From JAGVPT01 sp964439265 (GTDB lineage Bacteria; Bacteroidota; Ignavibacteria; UBA10030; UBA8401), in NCBI GenBank assembly GCA_964439265.1, contig CAYTOA010000019.1:6785-70784 (forward strand): DNA of 64,000 bases, given 5' to 3'. The position numbers and the translations under genes are program-made. The notes beneath the pieces are model-generated. The model was not told where the DNA came from. It worked only from the letters and a program-made list of their open reading frames with translations, and made no database searches. Shown here in pieces: positions 59,815 to 64,000 of this stretch. The first letter of the stretch is position 1. Each line of letters starts with the position of its first letter.

Positions 59815-60456
59815 TGACATCCCGGAGTTCACGGATCTAGCACGGAGGCGGGAATCCGTAGGCAATCAAAAGTCGGGCACCGAAAAGTGTCCGACTTTTT
59901 TTCGAGTTCGAATGTCCAATGTTGCCGCGGATCACAGCTGTTGGGTTCGGGATCTGTTAGATATATGTCATCGCGGGACAATAGTTTAGCGAATTGTCCT
60001 TAAGGTTTGCATTTTGTTTTGGTACATAGTATCTTTCCAACAGCTTATCGGCCGAGACCTACCTTGCCGAACAAGCGAATCGTTTGCCATTTATCACTCA
60101 GTAACTTTAGAATGCCTGTTCATCCTCTTCTATTTGACGATGTCAGGCGAAGCAGTATTTCATAGTAACGCATCAGAACATCGAGAATGATTGTTTGCGA
60201 AGGCGATTCTATGTTCAATTGCCACACGGTATGCGGTTCTCCTCTTCAGGGAGTTCACTAACCGGAAGGCAAAATCTAAGTGATGGAATTCGGGAGCGTT
60301 AGGGGCAGCAATCGCGCCGGAGCGAGTTGTTCGAAGTATTGTTACTCTCCTTTTAATTCAATTTCCAAAGAGTTAGCATTTTACTGATTCATGTCGGGTC
60401 TCGTCAAGCCACAAAAAGACAGTCAACATTCTCATTTCTATAATAAAGGAGGAGCG
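59815..60456. other. Noncoding stretch without recognised gene
   Basis: Apart from the terminator at 59868-59902 I see no gene, RNA or repeat in these 642 bases. Short open frames here lack a credible start or composition. The final 90 bases are AT-rich and probably hold the promoter of the tail-collar genes. Confidence 0.6.
59868..59902 (+). terminator. Rho-independent terminator
   Basis: AAAAGTCGGGCAC (59868-59880) pairs with GTGTCCGACTTTT (59887-59899) with one G-T pair, followed by a T run. It ends the transcript of the giant T9SS cargo. Confidence 0.9.
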
Positions 60457-61143
60457 ATGGATCATCTCGACGATACTTCCGTTGCGGCCGAAATTGTTCC
60501 GCGGCGAAATATTCTTTCGCGATTTGCGAAGGGGGCGCTGCTGGCGGCAGCAGCTCTTAGCTTTCATAAAGTGTTTGCGCTGGGGAAAGGAATCGGTCAA
60601 GGGAAAAAAGTTAAACCTTTCGGGACGAAGGAGGTAACAAGCGAACAGCCGTTGCTCGGGCAGATCATTCCGTGGCCTATAAATTATGCTCCGACCGGTT
60701 GGGCTTTGTGTTGGGGCCAAACTTTGGCAATCCAGCAATACGCTGCTCTCTTTGCTCTCCTAGGCACGACGTACGGCGGCGATGGAATTAGAACTTTTAA
60801 TCTCCCCGACCTCCGCGGACGCATGCCTGTTCACGTAGGGACAGATAACTTTCTTGGCCAGACATCAGGCGAAGAAACTCACACGCTCATTCTGAACGAG
60901 ATCCCCTCCCATACACATTCGGTGAAAGCGACGAACAGCGCCGGAACGTCGAATGCTCCGCTCAATAATGTTCCGGCGGTCAGCTCCGAAGGAGTCCGAC
61001 AATACGCTTCATCGACTAACCAAACGATGGAGGCGGATGCAGTTTCAATTGCCGGCGGAAGCCAGGCGCACGATAACATGCCGCCCTATCTCGTCCTCAA
61101 TTATATCATTGCATTGGGAGGTGTCTTCCCGAGCCGCGGTTGA
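60457..61143 (+). CDS. Tail-collar domain protein with Tat-like signal
   Basis: A 228-residue protein with one phage tail-collar (MdpB-like) domain. The collar hallmark is APTGWALCWGQTLAIQQYAALFALLGTTYGG, followed by FNLPDLRGRMPVHVG, and it ends in the NYIIALGGVFPSRG pattern. The N-terminus PRRNILSRFAKGALLAAAALSF has a twin-arginine pair before a hydrophobic stretch, which suggests Tat export of a folded protein. The ATG at 60457 has an excellent AAAGGAGGAG Shine-Dalgarno; the frame extends upstream to 60391. The function of such non-phage collar proteins is unknown. Confidence 0.85.
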   Translation: MDHLDDTSVAAEIVPRRNILSRFAKGALLAAAALSFHKVFALGKGIGQGKKVKPFGTKEVTSEQPLLGQIIPWPINYAPTGWALCWGQTLAIQQYAALFALLGTTYGGDGIRTFNLPDLRGRMPVHVGTDNFLGQTSGEETHTLILNEIPSHTHSVKATNSAGTSNAPLNNVPAVSSEGVRQYASSTNQTMEADAVSIAGGSQAHDNMPPYLVLNYIIALGGVFPSRG

Positions 61144-61202
61144 TGGTCCTAAAAAACTTTTGTTGCCGCGCGAGGCAAACAATTTTGAAGAAAGGCAGAC
61201 TC

Positions 61203-62405
61203 ATGAAAAATGATACAACGAATGTGATGATACAAGAACCTCCACGCCGCACATTCTTTAAGAAAATCGTTGCCGGCATTGCCGGCGGTACGTTGCTTTC
61301 CGGTATGACGGATGTTTCTGCGGGGACAAAAACTGTCAAGCCAAAATCCATCAATGCAACGCTGGATGCGGAACCGATGCTGGCTGAATTGATGATCACC
61401 CCGTATGGATTTGCTCCGACCGGTTGGGCTTTATGCAATGGGCAGCTTCTTTCGATCGTTCAAAATAGCGCACTCTTTTCGCTGATCGGCACGTACTACG
61501 GCGGCAATGGGACTTCAAATTTTGCATTGCCCAATTTGCAAGCGCGAGTCCCGCTTGGCGCCGGACAGGGTAACGGCCTTTCACTCCGCACTATAGGAGA
61601 ATCCGGCGGAAGCGCCGGCGTCACCCTCCTTCAAACCGAGCTGCCTTCTCATCACCATTCGCTCCAGGCGAATGGCGGTGACGGAACGAGCAATAATCCG
61701 ACAGGTCTTGTGTACGCATCCAATGCTGAAAACGATCTCGTGTTCGGCGCAGCGGGCGAGTCGACGCTCGGGGCAAATACTCTGTCGGCATCAGGAGGAG
61801 GCCAGGCGCATAATAACATGCCTCCGTATCAAGTCTTCAACGTTTGTATTGCACTCGAAGGAGTTTATCTGAATGGAAGCGACCAATATATCGGCGAGAT
61901 TAAGCTTTTCCCCGGCAATGTCTATAGTAATTTGCAGGATAACGGCTGGGCGGCATGCGACGGCTCACTGCTGCCTATAGCCGAGAACGAAGTTCTCTTC
62001 GATCTCATCGGCACAACGTTCGGGGGAGACGGAGAAAGCACGTTTGCTCTCCCCGATCTTCAGGGACGCATCCCTATCGGTGCCGGACAGGGCCCGGGAT
62101 TGTCGAATAGAATTATTGGAGAGAGAGGGGGAGAAGAAACGGTTACATTAACGACGAATCAGATTCCGGCACACAACCATGCATTCCAGGTGAGCTCTCA
62201 GGTCGGGACGACGAAGACCCCCGCCGGGAACTACATCGCGGCTAACCTTGAAGGAGTGCCGCAGTTTGCCTCGGGAGAAACGGAAGGAATGAATGTCACG
62301 GGAATGAACAACACCGGCAGTTCACAGCCGCACGAAAATATGCCGCCGTTCCTTGCGATCAATTACATAATTTCGTTGGGCGGAATTTTTCCTTCACAAG
62401 ATTAA
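61203..62405 (+). CDS. Two-domain tail-collar protein with Tat signal
   Basis: A 400-residue protein with two tail-collar domains (about 55-220 and 228-400). Each begins with a pattern like FAPTGWALCNGQLLSIVQNSALFSLIGTYYGG and ends NMPPxxxxN. The N-terminus EPPRRTFFKKIVAGIAGGTLLSG is a convincing Tat signal (RRTFFK) followed by DVSA as a possible cleavage site. No T9SS sorting domain is present. I choose the ATG at 61203 because AAAGGCAG precedes it. It follows the one-domain paralogue by 59 bases, so the pair probably arose by duplication. Confidence 0.87.
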   Translation: MKNDTTNVMIQEPPRRTFFKKIVAGIAGGTLLSGMTDVSAGTKTVKPKSINATLDAEPMLAELMITPYGFAPTGWALCNGQLLSIVQNSALFSLIGTYYGGNGTSNFALPNLQARVPLGAGQGNGLSLRTIGESGGSAGVTLLQTELPSHHHSLQANGGDGTSNNPTGLVYASNAENDLVFGAAGESTLGANTLSASGGGQAHNNMPPYQVFNVCIALEGVYLNGSDQYIGEIKLFPGNVYSNLQDNGWAACDGSLLPIAENEVLFDLIGTTFGGDGESTFALPDLQGRIPIGAGQGPGLSNRIIGERGGEETVTLTTNQIPAHNHAFQVSSQVGTTKTPAGNYIAANLEGVPQFASGETEGMNVTGMNNTGSSQPHENMPPFLAINYIISLGGIFPSQD

Positions 62406-62421
62406 GGGCGAGGATCGAACC

Positions 62422-63837
62422 ATGAAAAATCGAAAATTTCATTGCATGTTTTTGCTCGTTCTTTTGTCAGCTGTGTCGCTCCATTCACAGTCTCTTTTCT
62501 GGCTTGAAGGAGGGACGTCCTCTTTGCGGAGCGCGGACCTTGCTACCTTTACGGAGCAGAATTTTGCAAATGGATTAGACGGAGCCTACGGCATTGCAAC
62601 AACCTCCTCGGCAGTATACTGGACGGAGCCTATTTCAAAAGCGATTAAAGTGGATTACAACAATTCATACACCATCACGACATTGATCGACATGAATTCT
62701 CATGGCGGCGGGATACCCCGCGGGATCGTTGCGGATGGAAATTTTCTTTACTGGACAGAATCGGGAACGAACAAAATCCGCGGGGCGAATATTAACGGGA
62801 CGAATATTCATGATGTACTGAGTACGACGGTCTATTCTCCCGGTTTCCTTGCTATGGATTTTAGCACCCACACATTATACTGGCTGAATGAATCGTCTCC
62901 GTGGAAAGCAATCATGTCGTGCGATACCAGCGGCAACAATGTCAAAACAGTCGTTGCGAATATTACTCAGGCATGGTCGTTTGCGATCGATCAGACGTCC
63001 CACCTGATCTACTGGATCAATACTGGTGTTGATTCCTTACAGAAGGCAAATTACGCCGGCACTCTCCCGGCTCCGATCGTGGATGTGGCCGGAAACCTCT
63101 CGCGCTATACCCGGGGGATGGCGTTCGACAATGCAGGAACAAACTTGTATTGGTCCGATCTAGGGTCCGACCATATCATGCGTTACCATATCGTCGGCGG
63201 AGCGGTCGACCAACTGGCCTCCGCGCCGTACACGCAGGGAATGACGATCGGTTCACCGATAAGTCTTCCGATCGAACTCGCAACGTTCACCGCAGCGACA
63301 ACCTACTTAACTGCGCAATTGCAGTGGACCACCGCAACGGAGATCAATAATGCGGAGTTCGGCGTCGAACGGTCTCTCCCTGTGCGAGGCGGGGCTTGGA
63401 TGGAGGTAGGCTCGATCCCCGGCGCGGGAAATTCCAATTCGCCGAGGACGTATGCATTTACGGACAAGGTTACAACGGCGGGCACCTACTCGTACCGACT
63501 GAAACAAATAGACCACAACGGCGTCTTCAAGTATTCACAGGAAATTCAGGTCGAAGTCGGGCTTGCGCCGAGGACTTTTTCGCTTTTGCAGAACTATCCG
63601 AACCCGTTCAACCCGACGACGACGATCGAGTTCACGGTGCCGAGCGACGGCCGTGCTACGCTGAAAGTCTACAATACCATCGGCCAGGAAGTTGCCACGC
63701 TCTTTAATGACGTTGCCTCTGCGGGAGAATACCATCAGGCAGTGTTCGATGCCTCGCGGTTCGCAAGCGGAATATATTTTGCCCGCATTGAATTTGCCGG
63801 ACAGCAGATGACGAAGAAGATGATGGTGATAAAATAA
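62422..63837 (+). CDS. T9SS-exported YWTD beta-propeller protein
   Basis: A 471-residue exported protein. The signal peptide ends LHS and is followed by Gln. Residues about 22-280 contain six YWTD-like repeats (FWLEGG, VYWTEP, LYWTES, LYWLNE, IYWINT, LYWSDL), enough for one six-bladed LDL-receptor-type propeller. A beta module from LPIELATFTA (about 281) to about 385 precedes the T9SS type A sorting domain (NYPNPFNPTTTIEFTV), which ends KKMMVIK. The last 190 residues closely resemble those of the giant cargo at 54205. GAGGATCG precedes the ATG. It is probably a surface binding protein. Confidence 0.92.
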   Translation: MKNRKFHCMFLLVLLSAVSLHSQSLFWLEGGTSSLRSADLATFTEQNFANGLDGAYGIATTSSAVYWTEPISKAIKVDYNNSYTITTLIDMNSHGGGIPRGIVADGNFLYWTESGTNKIRGANINGTNIHDVLSTTVYSPGFLAMDFSTHTLYWLNESSPWKAIMSCDTSGNNVKTVVANITQAWSFAIDQTSHLIYWINTGVDSLQKANYAGTLPAPIVDVAGNLSRYTRGMAFDNAGTNLYWSDLGSDHIMRYHIVGGAVDQLASAPYTQGMTIGSPISLPIELATFTAATTYLTAQLQWTTATEINNAEFGVERSLPVRGGAWMEVGSIPGAGNSNSPRTYAFTDKVTTAGTYSYRLKQIDHNGVFKYSQEIQVEVGLAPRTFSLLQNYPNPFNPTTTIEFTVPSDGRATLKVYNTIGQEVATLFNDVASAGEYHQAVFDASRFASGIYFARIEFAGQQMTKKMMVIK

Positions 63838-63879
63838 AAGTCATTCGATGGCGTCGAGTGCCTGCATTCGGTGCACCAG

Positions 63880-63917
63880 CTCACAACAAGATTGCCGTCT
63901 TGTTGTGAGGGCGTTTT
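63880..63917 (+). terminator. Terminator hairpin
   Basis: CTCACAACAAGA (63880-63891) pairs perfectly with TCTTGTTGTGAG (63898-63909) around a 6-base loop, followed by GGCGTTTTCTC. It ends the YWTD cargo transcript. The first bases of the stem resemble the hairpin at 14556. Confidence 0.8.
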
Positions 63918-64000
63918 CTCAATGTTAGAGACTCTCTTCTAGAAGTATCTCAAAAACTCTTGATCGTATCGTTCCGAAGGAATACAGACAGATCATTGTC

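Noticed and set aside
59903..60456. tRNA or degenerate gene in the long gap before the tail-collar genes
   Set aside because: No T-loop GTTCGAA with matching acceptor stem and no frame with recognisable product were found.
60457..62405. Prophage remnant indicated by tail-collar proteins
   Set aside because: No other phage genes are present, and both proteins carry export signals, so they are more likely domesticated cellular proteins.

Overview
The window reads as one scaffold of a Bacteroidota/Chlorobiota-type (FCB group) bacterium, most like the Ignavibacteria. Three observations point there. Two exported proteins end in type IX secretion (T9SS) sorting domains with the NYPNPFNP signature. 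A C25-family, PorU-type protease ends in a related domain. Five Sec-exported proteins place Gln directly after the likely signal-peptidase site, as in the Bacteroidetes Q-rule. Unlike typical Bacteroidia, many genes carry clear Shine-Dalgarno sequences and GTG or TTG starts are common. Two runs of exactly 100 N show that this is a scaffolded, probably metagenome-derived assembly.

Region 1 (1-17.9 kb) is mostly housekeeping. It holds cysteine desulfurase, a minus-strand operon (glutaminyl-cyclase-like M28 enzyme, membrane protein, prmA, Ppx/GppA), a DUF4097 solenoid protein, a PBP4-type dacB, tsaD-trpA-chorismate mutase-mltG, then sppA, an HU protein, a zinc-ribbon/TPR protein, a 31-residue bS22-like protein, a YtxH/DUF948 pair and an EF-G-like GTPase with an altered G domain.

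Region 2 (18.1-38.1 kb) is a co-directional surface-glycan locus. In order it encodes a Wzx-type flippase, sugar aminotransferase, ATP-grasp enzyme, NeuD-type acyltransferase, BKACE-family enzyme, methyltransferase, five soluble glycosyltransferases, a GT-C-like membrane protein and a WecG/TagA/CpsF transferase. The last gene overlaps a 1789-residue PorU-type C25 protease. In Porphyromonas gingivalis, PorU removes the T9SS sorting domain and attaches cargo to a surface glycan, so this layout suggests a glycan anchor made together with its own sortase. This is the strongest candidate for an undescribed system here.

Region 3 (38.2-49.1 kb) holds a chromate transporter, a mono-haem cytochrome c and an endonuclease V-like protein, then a secreted PIG-L deacetylase, an iron-type ABC importer and an NlpC/P60 lipoprotein. 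They are separated by short-word repeat arrays and by palindromic, MITE-like elements.

Region 4 (49.5-64 kb) is a surface and signalling block. It has a beta-propeller sensor kinase with its LuxR-type regulator, a lone receiver protein, a 1869-residue T9SS cargo, two tail-collar proteins with Tat-like signals and a YWTD-propeller T9SS cargo. No rRNA, tRNA, CRISPR array or complete insertion sequence was recognised.
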